In this document: positions 56,291-64,000 of the stretch, one piece after another
Layout: every line of letters starts with the position of its first letter
Position numbering within the stretch: the stretch's first letter is position 1
Origin: Methylorubrum rhodinum
Lineage (GTDB): Bacteria > Pseudomonadota > Alphaproteobacteria > Rhizobiales > Beijerinckiaceae
Length of the DNA stretch: 64,000 bases
NCBI RefSeq assembly: GCF_014199935.1
Contig: NZ_JACHOP010000014.1
Location: forward strand, 1 to 64,000
Direction of reading: 5' to 3'
Notes under the pieces: generated by a model
Told to the model about the DNA's origin: nothing
Databases searched by the model: none
Seen by the model: only the letters and a program-made list of their open reading frames with translations
Position numbers and translations under genes: made by a program

Positions 56291-57130
56291 TCAGGCGAAG
56301 TCCGAGAAGCCGCCACGGTGGATCTCGGGGCGGGCGGCGAGGGCGACGGCCTCAGGCGAGACCAGCGCATCGCGCTCGGCGGCGTAGGCGTAGCCCGGCG
56401 CCTCGCCGGGGAAGCCGCCCGCGGTGGCCGGGTGGGTGTAGAGTTCGGTTAGGCCTGCGGGCAGGTGGCGCAGGAGGCCGGCGACGCGGGCGGGCGTCAT
56501 CGCGCCGGACCACGCGAGGCCGAGCGTGCGGTCGGGGATGAGCAGGCCGGCTTGGCGGGCGCGCACGGCCAGGAGCGCCGACCAGGGGGCGATGTCGAGG
56601 GCGGGGCGCGGCCGGGCGCCGGGCTCGGCACGGCGGAGCATTTCGCGGGGCTCGCGGGGGACGCGCAGGGCCCGCATGCCGTAACGCGCGCCGATGGCGA
56701 GCACCGCGCCTGCGATCAGCGGGTGAACGTGGAAGTGCTTGTGGGCGTTGACGTGGTCGAGGGGCAGGCCGGTTTGGCGAAAAGCCTCGAACTGCGCGGC
56801 GATCTCGGCGGCGAGCTGACGGCGGGCGGTGGCCTTTGCAGCGAGGTCGAAGCCGAGGCGGCCCATGTCGGTGCGCATCAGGCCGTTGGCGTCGGTGAGG
56901 TCGGGGAGCTGGGCCGGCGGCAAAGTCGGCCAAGCCTCGACCAGCACGAGGTGGAGGCCGACGCGCAGCGAGGGCAAGCGCCGTGCACGTTCGATGGCGT
57001 CGGCGGCGGCCGGTGCGGAGACCATGAGGCTGGCGGCGGTGAGGATGCCGTCGCGGTGGGCCTGCTCGACGGCCTCGTTGACCTCGCGGCTCAGGCCGAA
57101 ATCGTCGGCGGTGACGACCAATCGCTTCAA
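56291..57130 (-). CDS. hpnK: Hopanoid deacetylase HpnK (YdjC/ChbG family), 279 aa
   Basis: A polysaccharide-deacetylase-like enzyme that removes acetyl from N-acetylglucosaminyl bacteriohopanetetrol to give the amine. VTADDFGLS (residues 5-13) supplies the Asp pair, and HVNAHKHFHVHP supplies the metal-binding histidines. A C-terminal HPATAGGFPGEAPGYAYAAERDAL is typical. The start is TTG 57130 (just before KRLVVTADDFG) with AGGGGA about 8 bases upstream. It is the last gene of the hpnL-M-I-J-K run and is separated from hpnJ by a strong hairpin. Confidence 0.9.
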   Translation of the reverse strand: MKRLVVTADDFGLSREVNEAVEQAHRDGILTAASLMVSAPAAADAIERARRLPSLRVGLHLVLVEAWPTLPPAQLPDLTDANGLMRTDMGRLGFDLAAKATARRQLAAEIAAQFEAFRQTGLPLDHVNAHKHFHVHPLIAGAVLAIGARYGMRALRVPREPREMLRRAEPGARPRPALDIAPWSALLAVRARQAGLLIPDRTLGLAWSGAMTPARVAGLLRHLPAGLTELYTHPATAGGFPGEAPGYAYAAERDALVSPEAVALAARPEIHRGGFSDFA

Positions 57131-57196
57131 GCGCGTTCCCCTGTCCTGGGTGTCGAGAGGGCAAGCCCTCTCGCGGGTCCAGGGCGGAGCCCTGGA

Positions 57197-57236
57197 AACA
57201 GGAATGGCCGGGCCTCGCGGCCCGGCCATTCCTGTT
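57197..57236 (-). terminator. Very strong hairpin between hpnJ and hpnK
   Basis: AACAGGAATGGCCGGGCC and its exact complement form an 18-pair stem with a 4-base loop. On the minus strand TTT follows. Two smaller hairpins (CCAGGGC/GCCCTGG and GAGAGGGC/GCCCTCTC) come next before hpnK. It could terminate most transcripts after hpnJ and lower hpnK expression, or protect the mRNA end. Confidence 0.7.
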
Positions 57237-57255
57237 CTTCCAACTTCGCGCAGAC

Positions 57256-58680
57256 TTACGCGGCGGCCTTGCGGTCGCGCAGGAAGTGCCAGAACTCGAC
57301 ACCCTCGCGCAGGCGGCGCTTCATCATGTCGGGCGAGCGGACCATCTCGCCGACGATGGAGGCGATCTTCGGGGCGCGGAAGTAGAACTTCTTGTAGAAC
57401 TCCTCGACCGCCGAGAAGATCTCGCCGTGCGACAAATGGGGGTAGTGGAGCGGCGCGATCTGCACGCCGTTCTCATCGACCAGCTCGGCGTTCTCGACGT
57501 CGAGCCAGCCGTTCTCGACCGCCTGCTTGTAGAGGAAGGTGCCCGGATAGGGCGCCGCCAGCGACACCTGGATGGTGTGCGGGTTGATGCGCTTGGCGAA
57601 GCGAATCGTCTCCTGGATCGTCTCCTTGGTCTCGCCGGGCAGGCCGACGATGAAGGTGCCGTGGATGGCGATGCCGAGGTCGTGGCAGTCCTTGGTGAAC
57701 TTTTCCGCCACCTCGACGCGCATGCCCTTCTTGATGTTGTTGAGGATCTTCTGGTTGCCGGACTCGTAGCCGACCAGCAGGAGACGCAGCCCGTTCTCCT
57801 TCAGGACCTTCAGGGTGTCGCGCGGCACGTTGGCCTTGGCGTTGCACGACCACGTCACACCGAGCTTGCCCAGTTCCCGAGCGATCTCTTCCGCGCGCGG
57901 CAGGTTGTCCGTGAAGGTATCGTCGTCGAAGAAGAATTCCTTGGTCTGGGGGAATTCCTTGAGGCAGTACTTGATCTCTTCGATCACGTGAGCGACCGAG
58001 CGGGTGCGGTAGGTGTGGCCGCCGACCGTCTGCGGCCAGAGGCAGAAGGTGCAGCGGCTCTTGCAGCCGCGGCCGGAATAGAACGAGATGTAGGGGTGCT
58101 TGAGGTATCCGATGAAGTACTTCTCCATCTCGAGGTCGCGCTTGTAGACGCTCGTGACGAAGGGCAGCTGGTCCATGTCCGTCATGATCTCGCGGTCCTC
58201 GTTGTGGACCACGACACCGTTGGCATCACGATAGGACAGGCCCTTGATCTCGGCCATCGGCACGCCGTCGGCGACTTCCTTGACGGTGAAGTCGAACTCG
58301 TTGCGGGCGACGAAGTCGACCACCGGGGCCTGGGCCATCGAGCCGGCGGCATCGACCGCGACCTTGGCGCCGATCAGGCCGGCGATGAGCTTCGGGTTGG
58401 CCGCCTTCAGCGCCTCGATGGTCTTCACGTCCGACTTGAAGGAGGGGACCGAGGTGTGGAGCACCACGAGGTCGAAGTCGTTCGCTTGGGCGACGATCTC
58501 GTCGAGCTTGATGTTGTGGGGCGGCGCGTCAATCAGCTTGGAGTTCGGCACCAGGGCGGCCGGCTGGGCCAGCCAGGTCGGATACCAGAACGACTTGATC
58601 TCGCGCTTGGCCTGGTAACGGGAGCCTGCGCCGCCGTCGAAGCCGTCGAAGGTGGGGGCCTGCAGGAAGAGCGTGCGCAT
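57256..58680 (-). CDS. hpnJ: Hopanoid radical SAM enzyme HpnJ, 474 aa
   Basis: A B12-domain-type radical SAM protein. The cluster motif is Cys206-x3-Cys210-x2-Cys213 (GRGCKSRCTFCLW). The N-terminal part (about 45-150) is a cobalamin-binding-like fold. Genetic work in other bacteria assigns HpnJ to the conversion of glucosaminyl bacteriohopanetetrol into the cyclitol ether, a ring contraction. The N-terminus MRTLFLQAPTFDGFDGGAGS matches the family and fixes the start at 58680. It lies 58 bases after hpnI. Confidence 0.93.
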   Translation of the reverse strand: MRTLFLQAPTFDGFDGGAGSRYQAKREIKSFWYPTWLAQPAALVPNSKLIDAPPHNIKLDEIVAQANDFDLVVLHTSVPSFKSDVKTIEALKAANPKLIAGLIGAKVAVDAAGSMAQAPVVDFVARNEFDFTVKEVADGVPMAEIKGLSYRDANGVVVHNEDREIMTDMDQLPFVTSVYKRDLEMEKYFIGYLKHPYISFYSGRGCKSRCTFCLWPQTVGGHTYRTRSVAHVIEEIKYCLKEFPQTKEFFFDDDTFTDNLPRAEEIARELGKLGVTWSCNAKANVPRDTLKVLKENGLRLLLVGYESGNQKILNNIKKGMRVEVAEKFTKDCHDLGIAIHGTFIVGLPGETKETIQETIRFAKRINPHTIQVSLAAPYPGTFLYKQAVENGWLDVENAELVDENGVQIAPLHYPHLSHGEIFSAVEEFYKKFYFRAPKIASIVGEMVRSPDMMKRRLREGVEFWHFLRDRKAAA

Positions 58681-58738
58681 GGGGTTCAAGGCCTCAAGGC
58701 TCGGGCGGTTGAGCAATAACGGTGGGGTCGAGCGAAGC

Positions 58739-59935
58739 TCAGACTGACGTGGCGCCGGTCTCGTGACCGAGGCCGTGTTCCGGGATCAGCGTACCGTCCG
58801 CAACCACACGGTAATCGTGACCTTTCCATGTCACCGCACCCGAGACGAAGCTCCAGGTGAAGTTGATGAAGGACAGCATGTCACGTATCGGCAACAGCCA
58901 GTAGGCGTGGGGCGCCAGCCCGAAGGCGCGCTCGATGCGCAGGCAGAGCAGGACGCGGCAGGCGAGCGCGAGCGCGGCCACCGCCAGCGCGGCGTTGCCG
59001 GCGCCCGGCATCAGCGCGGCGATGAGCGCCAACGGAAAGGCGTGGGTGACGAACGAGCCGGCGTAACCGGCCGGATCGACGTTGCGGATGGTGCGGTTCC
59101 AGCGCAGCTCGTGCCGCCACAGGCCGGACAGCTCGGTGTCGACGCAGGCATGCCCGATGGTGAAGGTCGGGATCGCGACGATGCCGCCGTCCCGGCGCAG
59201 GGCCTCGCCGATCATGTAGTCGTCGGCGAGATCGTCCTTAAAGGCGCGGAAACCGCCGATTTTTTCGAGCGATTCGCGGGTCATCGCGATGGTCGAGCCG
59301 AAGCAGGGCTTGGCGAGACCGAGTGCGGTGCCGACGAGGACGTTGGGCACGAACTGCACGTCGATGGCGAGCGCCGAGAGTTGGGCGCACAGGCCGCGCT
59401 CGGCCGGCTCGCCGTGATAGAGGCAGGTGACGCCGGTGACGCCCGGACGGGCGAGTTCGGCGACGATGCGCTCCAGGTAGTCGGGCCGCACCGACATGTC
59501 GCTGTCGGCGAGCACCACGGTCTCGTGGGCGATCAGGCCCGACATGTTGATGAGGTTCGAGACCTTGCGGTTCGAGCCGTGCTGGCTCGCATCCACCACG
59601 AGGTCGAGACGCACGCTCGGATAGGCCGCGCGCAGGCGCTCGACCACGGCGATGGCCGGATCGGTCGCGTTCTGGACGCCGAACAGGATCTGGACCGGGC
59701 CGGCATAGCTCTGGCGGCAGAAGGTCTCGAGATTCTCGAAAAGGTCCGGTTCGATGCCGCAGAGCGGCTTGAGGATGCTGACGCCGGGGCGCGGGGCGTC
59801 CGTGGCGAGGGCCGGCGCCTTGCGGGCGGCGAAGCGTCCGGCGAGCACGGCGGCGAGCAGCGCGTAGAGGCAGCCGGCGAGCGCCGGCACGAGGAAGAGC
59901 GACGAGATCCAGGCCGTCATCTCGGTCAGGTCCAT
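58739..59935 (-). CDS. hpnI: Hopanoid glycosyltransferase HpnI, 398 aa
   Basis: A membrane-bound family 2 glycosyltransferase that adds N-acetylglucosamine to bacteriohopanetetrol. One helix at the N-terminus (about 8-35) precedes the catalytic domain: VSILKPLCGIEPDLFENLETFCRQ, VLADSDMSV (metal-binding DxD-type), DDLADDYMIGEALRR, and HELRWNRT as the acceptor motif. C-terminal hydrophobic segments lie at about 290-325 and 345-365. The product then passes to HpnK and HpnJ. It follows hpnM by 93 bases. Confidence 0.92.
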   Translation of the reverse strand: MDLTEMTAWISSLFLVPALAGCLYALLAAVLAGRFAARKAPALATDAPRPGVSILKPLCGIEPDLFENLETFCRQSYAGPVQILFGVQNATDPAIAVVERLRAAYPSVRLDLVVDASQHGSNRKVSNLINMSGLIAHETVVLADSDMSVRPDYLERIVAELARPGVTGVTCLYHGEPAERGLCAQLSALAIDVQFVPNVLVGTALGLAKPCFGSTIAMTRESLEKIGGFRAFKDDLADDYMIGEALRRDGGIVAIPTFTIGHACVDTELSGLWRHELRWNRTIRNVDPAGYAGSFVTHAFPLALIAALMPGAGNAALAVAALALACRVLLCLRIERAFGLAPHAYWLLPIRDMLSFINFTWSFVSGAVTWKGHDYRVVADGTLIPEHGLGHETGATSV

Positions 59936-60028
59936 GGCGCGCCGTCGCTCTTGTCGTTGTTGTCGGGCCGCCGGAGCGGAGCTTTTTTTCGGTCGAGCCG
60001 TCCGGCTCGATGTTCGGCGGCGCCGGCT

Positions 60029-60643
60029 TTACTTGGTGCCTTTGGCCAGCATGCCGTCCGTGCGCTCGCGCATGAACTTCAAGAGGCCGTCGGCCCCGCC
60101 GGTCTTGAGCGGCTCGGCGAAGCCCGCCCGCATGGAGGCGACTTCGCTGACATTGCCGTTGAGCAGCACGTCCTGCACCCGGTTGTCCGCGTTGACGACG
60201 TAGTCGACGTCCGAATCGTCACCGTCCTTGTTCGAGACGCGGGTGGAGACGACGCGGTTGGGGCCGCGGGTCTCGCTCTGCGGCTTGATCTCGAATTTTC
60301 CGCCCGCGGCCTGGGACAGGCGGTTGGCGTAGAGGGTGACGAAGTAGGTGCCGAACGCCTCGGTGAGCGCGGCCTGCTGCTCCGGCTTGAAGGTCTTCCA
60401 CTTCGGGCCGACGGCGGTCGCCACCATGGCCTTCGTGTCGAAGGTTGCGGCGAGCGTGTCGCCGACGGTGGCCAGCCGGGTCTTGAGGTCGCCCGCGCCG
60501 TTCTTCAGCGCTTCCTCGAACTTGGCGTAGAGCTTGGTGACCGGCGCCACGGCGGGGTCCTCGGCAGCCCGCAGGTCGCGGGGCGACCCGAGGAGGGCGA
60601 GCACCGCGGCGGCGGCGAGAAGGGTGCGGCGGTTCAGGCGCAC
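60029..60643 (-). CDS. hpnM: Hopanoid-associated MlaC/Ttg2D-like protein HpnM, 204 aa
   Basis: A secreted phospholipid-binding-type protein: signal sequence (about 1-27, LAAAAVLALLGSPRDLRA), then an MlaC-like domain (about 30-200) with FEEALKNGAGDLKTRLATVGDTLAATFDTKAM and DYVVNADNRVQDVLLNGNV. It is likely a periplasmic carrier for lipids between membranes. The start is GTG 60643, overlapping the end of hpnL by 10 bases. With HpnL and HpnN it forms the transport half of the locus, by inference. Confidence 0.9.
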   Translation of the reverse strand: MRLNRRTLLAAAAVLALLGSPRDLRAAEDPAVAPVTKLYAKFEEALKNGAGDLKTRLATVGDTLAATFDTKAMVATAVGPKWKTFKPEQQAALTEAFGTYFVTLYANRLSQAAGGKFEIKPQSETRGPNRVVSTRVSNKDGDDSDVDYVVNADNRVQDVLLNGNVSEVASMRAGFAEPLKTGGADGLLKFMRERTDGMLAKGTK

Positions 60644-61767
60644 TTCTTGAAGGCTCCAGGCTCGTTGTCGGGGGCAAGGACGGCCGGCCGGCCGGCGGGG
60701 AAGCCGTAGGCGGTCGCCCGCGGCGTCGCAAGCGGGGCGGCGCGCTCCGGCCGGCGGCCGAGGCGGGCGCGGATCGCGGCAAGCCCCGTGCTCACGGCGT
60801 CGGTCGGGGCGGCGGCGGTGTCGCGCTCCATGACGTGCCACAGGGCGAGGCTCGGCAGGCCCACCGCGAGGTCGGCGACGCGCTTGACCAGCGAAAGGGC
60901 GAGGGCGGCCTCGGCCGGGATGCCGAACAGGGCGCAGAGCGCAATCAGGCCGCCCTCCTGCGCGCCGATAGCGCCCGGCACCACGAAGGCGGCCCCGCGC
61001 ACCGCCTGGGCGAGGCTCTCGATCACCAACGCTTCAACGAAGGTGACGGGGTAGCCCATGGCGTTGAGCGCGATCCAGACCTCCAGGGTACCGATGATCC
61101 AGCCGACGAGGTGGATCAGGATCGCGCTGCCGACGCGGGCGTGGTTGGCGTAGAGGCGGCGCAGGTTGTCGTAGAGCACGTCGATGGCGCCGAGCGCGCG
61201 CCACTCGCGGGCGGCGGCGAAGCGCGAGAGCGCGGCCTCGATCAGGCGGTGCCCGCTCCGGCGCTGAATGACGTAGAAGGCGGCGAGCGCGGGGATCGCG
61301 ACGAGCACGCCGCCGGCGACCGTGCGCACCACCGGCCCGTCGCCGGTGAAGTGGACGAGGAGCGCGAGGCCGGCCACCGTGAACAGGAGCTGGGTCAGCG
61401 CCTGGGTCATCAGGTCGACGAACATGCTGGCGCCGGCCATGCCGCCGGGGGTGCCGCGGCGCGTCAGCAGGCGCGCGCCGATCAGGTCGCCGCCGACCTG
61501 GGCCACGGGCAGCAGCGTGTTGATGCCCTCGCGGACGAAACGCAACTGGATGCAGTCACGCAAGCTGGGGCCGGCGCCGCGGGGGAACACGACGTGCCAG
61601 CCGAAGCCCGCCCAGGCCACCGCAACGAAGCGGGCGACCACGACCGCGAGCGCGCCCCAGCCCGCGCCGACCAGCGCACCGGCGACGTCCGTGACGCCCG
61701 AAGACAGGAACAGCGCGAGCGCCGTGACCAGTCCTACGATCGACGCCCATGTGGTGAGACGCTTCAT
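60634..61767 (-). CDS. hpnL: Hopanoid-associated flippase-like membrane protein HpnL, 377 aa
   Basis: A multi-pass protein of the lysylphosphatidylglycerol-synthase transmembrane / UPF0104 family, about seven or eight helices from residue 8 to about 310. LRFVREGINTLLPVAQVGGDLIGARLL and AAFVVPGAIGAQEGGLIALCALFG are the family blocks. Its exact role in hopanoid biology is unproven; lipid flipping is the usual guess. ATG 61767 (MKRLTTW) has an AGAGG site close by; an upstream ATG at 61824 is possible. It is the first gene of the hpnL-M-I-J-K run and is divergent from the amidinotransferase gene. Confidence 0.88.
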   Translation of the reverse strand: MKRLTTWASIVGLVTALALFLSSGVTDVAGALVGAGWGALAVVVARFVAVAWAGFGWHVVFPRGAGPSLRDCIQLRFVREGINTLLPVAQVGGDLIGARLLTRRGTPGGMAGASMFVDLMTQALTQLLFTVAGLALLVHFTGDGPVVRTVAGGVLVAIPALAAFYVIQRRSGHRLIEAALSRFAAAREWRALGAIDVLYDNLRRLYANHARVGSAILIHLVGWIIGTLEVWIALNAMGYPVTFVEALVIESLAQAVRGAAFVVPGAIGAQEGGLIALCALFGIPAEAALALSLVKRVADLAVGLPSLALWHVMERDTAAAPTDAVSTGLAAIRARLGRRPERAAPLATPRATAYGFPAGRPAVLAPDNEPGAFKKCA

Positions 61768-61989
61768 CAGCCTCTTTCGACCTTCGCGATCTTCGTCGAG
61801 GGGCTTGTGTTGTCGAAATCCCACCGCGACCGGACTTCGAAAGCGTAGCGGCAGTAGGAAGGGTCTCGGCAGGTTGCAGCTTTACCCTGCCATGTCTATC
61901 ACCCGATTGACACACCGGGGAGCAAAGCGGCGCCCGCGGTGGAGGTGAAGCGACGATTGTCGCCGGACGCCGCTTCTATGGAGCCGAGT

Positions 61990-63168
61990 ATGGATCGCGA
62001 GCCGCAGATCACGGCGGAATCCGCCCTGATCGACGACCCGTCGACGCGGGGCTATGCCGGTCAAGGTGCTCAGGGGGGTGTGCCTTCGCCCCGCAGCCCG
62101 GTGATGGCCTGGAACGAGTGGGACCCGCTGGAGGAGGTGATCGTCGGCTCGCTCGACGGCGCCACGATCCCGACCCATCACCTCACCGTGATCTTCAACC
62201 TGCCGCGGGCGGCCCAGCCGTTCTACCGCTTCGCCTCTGGCTGGAAATACCCGAAGTTCATGAAGAAGTTGGCTCAACAGGAGCTGGACAACTTCATCTC
62301 GATCCTGGCCGGCGAAGGCGTGACCGTCCGCCGCCCCGACACGGTCGACTTCTCGAAGAAGTTCAAGGCGCCGCGCTGGACCTCGCGGGGCTTCTGCGTC
62401 GCCTGCCCGCGCGACCCGTACCTCGTCATCGGCGACGAGATCATCGAGAGCCCGATGTGCTGGCGCTCGCGCTACTTCGAGGGCGACGCCTACCGCTCGC
62501 TCTTTAAAGAGTATTTCCGGGCCGGCGCGCGCTGGACCTCGGCGCCGCGTCCGCAGCTCACCGACGACCTCTACAACTACGACTACCGGGTGCCGAACCT
62601 GAAGGCCGGCGAGCCGATGCAGTTCACGGTCAACGAGTTCGAGCCGGTCTTCGACGCGGCCGACTTCGTGCGCTGCGGCCGCGACCTGTTCGTGACCCGT
62701 TCCAACGTCACGAACCTGATGGGCATCGAGTGGCTGCGCCGCCATCTCGGCCCCGGCTTCCGCATCCACGAGATCGAGAGCCGCTGCCCGCAGCCGATGC
62801 ACATCGATTCGTCGTTCATGCCGCTGGCGCCGGGCAAGGTGCTGGTCAACCCGGACTACATCGACGTCGAGAAGCTGCCCGCCGTGCTCAAGAAGTGGGA
62901 CGTGCTGATCGCCCCGCGCCCCGACCCGGTCTCGGGCTTCATGAGCAAGATCTCGATGTGCTCGCCCTGGACCTCGATCAACGTGCTCGCCATCGACGAG
63001 AAGAAGATCGTCGTCGACCAGAGCCAGCCGACGCTGATCAAGGCCCTCAAGGATTGGGGCTTCGACCCGATCCCGGCGCCGTTCCTGAGCTACGGCCCGT
63101 TCGGCGGCTCGTTCCACTGCGCCACGCTCGACGTGCGCCGCCGCGGCGTGCTGAAGTCCTACTTCTGA
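61990..63168 (+). CDS. Amidinotransferase (glycine/inosamine type), candidate for hopanoid guanidinylation, 392 aa
   Basis: A guanidino-modifying-fold amidinotransferase: it moves the amidino group from arginine to an amine. The triad is visible: Asp in FDAADFVRCGRD, His in PMHIDSSFMPL and Cys377 in GGSFHCATLDVRRRG. WNEWDPLEEVIVGSLDGATIP opens the catalytic domain, as in glycine and inosamine-phosphate amidinotransferases. The start is ATG 61990 with GGAG 6 bases upstream; GTG 61939 and ATG 61978 are in frame. It is divergent from hpnL (222 bases between starts). No streptomycin- or creatine-type genes are near. Methylobacterium hopanoids with guanidine-substituted cyclitol ethers are reported, making this the best candidate enzyme. 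Confidence 0.85.
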   Translation: MDREPQITAESALIDDPSTRGYAGQGAQGGVPSPRSPVMAWNEWDPLEEVIVGSLDGATIPTHHLTVIFNLPRAAQPFYRFASGWKYPKFMKKLAQQELDNFISILAGEGVTVRRPDTVDFSKKFKAPRWTSRGFCVACPRDPYLVIGDEIIESPMCWRSRYFEGDAYRSLFKEYFRAGARWTSAPRPQLTDDLYNYDYRVPNLKAGEPMQFTVNEFEPVFDAADFVRCGRDLFVTRSNVTNLMGIEWLRRHLGPGFRIHEIESRCPQPMHIDSSFMPLAPGKVLVNPDYIDVEKLPAVLKKWDVLIAPRPDPVSGFMSKISMCSPWTSINVLAIDEKKIVVDQSQPTLIKALKDWGFDPIPAPFLSYGPFGGSFHCATLDVRRRGVLKSYF

Positions 63169-63289
63169 GGCGCGTCACCGCCGCGGGCGATCCCCGCGGC
63201 GAAATAGGGTTTCGAGGCGCGTTCCGGGAGGCCGGGGCGCGCCATCTTCGTTGCCGGTTGCATGATCGGCAGCGGCCCGTTCGGATCCC

Positions 63290-63392
63290 TAGAGCACCGT
63301 CCTGGATATCGGATCCAGGACGGTGCTCTATGTTTCTGTGCCGCATCGTCTTTTTCCGAAAGCCGGAAACCACCTTTCGGAACGATGCTCTA
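63290..63392. repeat. Two-hairpin extragenic repeat, inverted orientation, 103 bp
   Basis: TAGAGCACCGTCCTGGATAT begins the palindrome module and CGGAACGATGCTCTA closes the element. Read on the minus strand it matches the copy at 7332-7434 and 49897-49998 in TAGAGCATCG, GTGGTTTCCGGCTTTCGG and GATGCGGCACAGA. It ends two bases before the stop of the next gene. Confidence 0.85.
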
Positions 63393-63394
63393 AG

Positions 63395-63607
63395 TCACTC
63401 GCCCGCGAGGCGGCTCCCGGACCGCACCGCCCTGCGATAGGCCGCGCCGGCCACCATCAGGGCGCCGCCATATTGCACGAACCCGCCCTCCATCAGCCCG
63501 TCGGGGGCGAGGTGCGCCTGGAGCGCGAGGCGGGTCAGGGCGTTGAGCGCGAGGAAGGCGAGGCAGAACAGGGCGGAGGCGAACAAGGCGGCGATGAAAT
63601 CGGGCAT
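63395..63607 (-). CDS. Small membrane protein, 70 aa
   Basis: A strongly hydrophobic N-terminal helix (residues about 4-26, ALFASALFCLAFLALNALTRL) and a second, weaker one (about 42-58, FVQYGGALMVAGAAY), then a short Arg-rich tail. No clear ribosome site. Unknown function. The repeat at 63290-63392 lies directly downstream. Confidence 0.5.
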   Translation of the reverse strand: MPDFIAALFASALFCLAFLALNALTRLALQAHLAPDGLMEGGFVQYGGALMVAGAAYRRAVRSGSRLAGE

Positions 63608-63687
63608 GGCGAAGCGTCCGGCGGGAGCCGGAAAAGCTTAGCAAGGGTCGGGCCGGATTCGCCGTTGCCGCCGTGCATCACGCCGGA

Positions 63688-64000
63688 TCAGCCCGCGGGC
63701 GGCCGGGTCGCCACCATCGAGGGCCGCTCGCTGATCCCCGCGAACCACGCGGCCAAGCCGGGAGCGTCGTCGCGCCACGCGATGTCGGAGAAGCGCAGGT
63801 CGAGATAGGCGAGCGCGCAGGCGAGCGCGACGGTGCCGATGTCGATGCGCTCAGCCAGATCGCCAGCCCGCTCCTCGAACCACGCCAGCGTCGTCTCGAT
63901 CTTGGCGCTCTGGCCCTTGATCCAGGTTGCGGAGCGCTCGCTCTCCGGCCGGGCGGTCAGCTCGTAGCGGATCAGCAGGGCGGCATCGAGCACGCCGTCG
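63688..64000 (-). CDS. Glutathione S-transferase, C-terminal part (runs off the window)
   Basis: About 104 residues of the C-terminal helical domain: DAALLIRYELTARPESERSATWIKGQSAKIE, then IDIGTVALACALAYLDLRF and GLAAWFAGISERPSMVATRPP, the usual end of bacterial glutathione S-transferases. The N-terminal thioredoxin-like domain would lie beyond position 64000. Substrate unknown. Confidence 0.82.
   Translation of the reverse strand, partial: DGVLDAALLIRYELTARPESERSATWIKGQSAKIETTLAWFEERAGDLAERIDIGTVALACALAYLDLRFSDIAWRDDAPGLAAWFAGISERPSMVATRPPAG

Noticed and set aside
56157..56387. Plus-strand frame of about 76 codons between the YfdX-like gene and hpnK
   Set aside because: No motif, it runs into the hpnK coding region, and its composition changes abruptly from AT-rich to GC-rich.

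Overview
This is a high-GC alphaproteobacterial chromosome segment. An AcpXL-type very-long-chain fatty acid cluster, a large hopanoid modification set, HWE-type signalling and the alphaproteobacterial LexA box all point to Rhizobiales. The hopanoid set plus an amidinotransferase and the extragenic repeat families suggest a pink-pigmented methylotroph of the Methylobacterium/Methylorubrum type. The genus is an inference; the order is well supported. No rRNA, tRNA, CRISPR array or intact mobile element was found.

Layout. 0-8.5 kb: small unknown genes, a divergent PEP carboxylase homologue, a cupin, a LysR regulator and a quinone-oxidoreductase-like dehydrogenase. 8.9-12.5 kb: a 1099-residue hybrid HWE sensor kinase and an SH3-like secreted protein. 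12.5-16.5 kb: a tight operon acpXL-fabZXL-fabF2XL-fabF1XL-SDR, expected to build the very long acyl chain of lipid A. 17-25.7 kb: an unknown protein behind a candidate SOS box, a diguanylate cyclase, an AI-2E family permease, a Kdo hydroxylase, a transposase remnant, a phospholipase-A2-like secreted protein and a CPA2 antiporter. 25.9-33.6 kb: gltA, gltX, comEC, lexA with its SOS box, and a secreted alpha/beta-hydrolase-like protein lacking its nucleophile. 34-42 kb: the overlapping operon of DUF2126/transglutaminase, circularly permuted ATP-grasp/alpha-E and transglutaminase genes, of unknown product, opposite a zinc metallopeptidase-like gene. 42-49 kb: small housekeeping and envelope genes (rpmF, lytic transglycosylase, HAD phosphatase, gluconokinase).

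48.7-63.2 kb is the most coherent region: a Wza-like export lipoprotein, hpnG facing hpnH, hpnN, a YfdX-like protein, and a minus-strand run hpnL-hpnM-hpnI-hpnJ-hpnK. A glycine/inosamine amidinotransferase gene diverges from hpnL. HpnH and HpnG make the extended side chain, HpnI, HpnK and HpnJ convert it to the aminocyclitol ether, and HpnN, with perhaps HpnL and HpnM, handles transport. The amidinotransferase is the natural candidate for turning the cyclitol amine into a guanidine. Squalene-hopene cyclase and the squalene genes are not in the window.

Several extragenic repeat families sit in the gaps. The most striking is a two-hairpin element of about 103 bp bounded by inverted TAGAGC ends, present in four full copies and one degenerate copy. 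In one place its two terminal TAGs serve as the stop codons of both flanking convergent genes.
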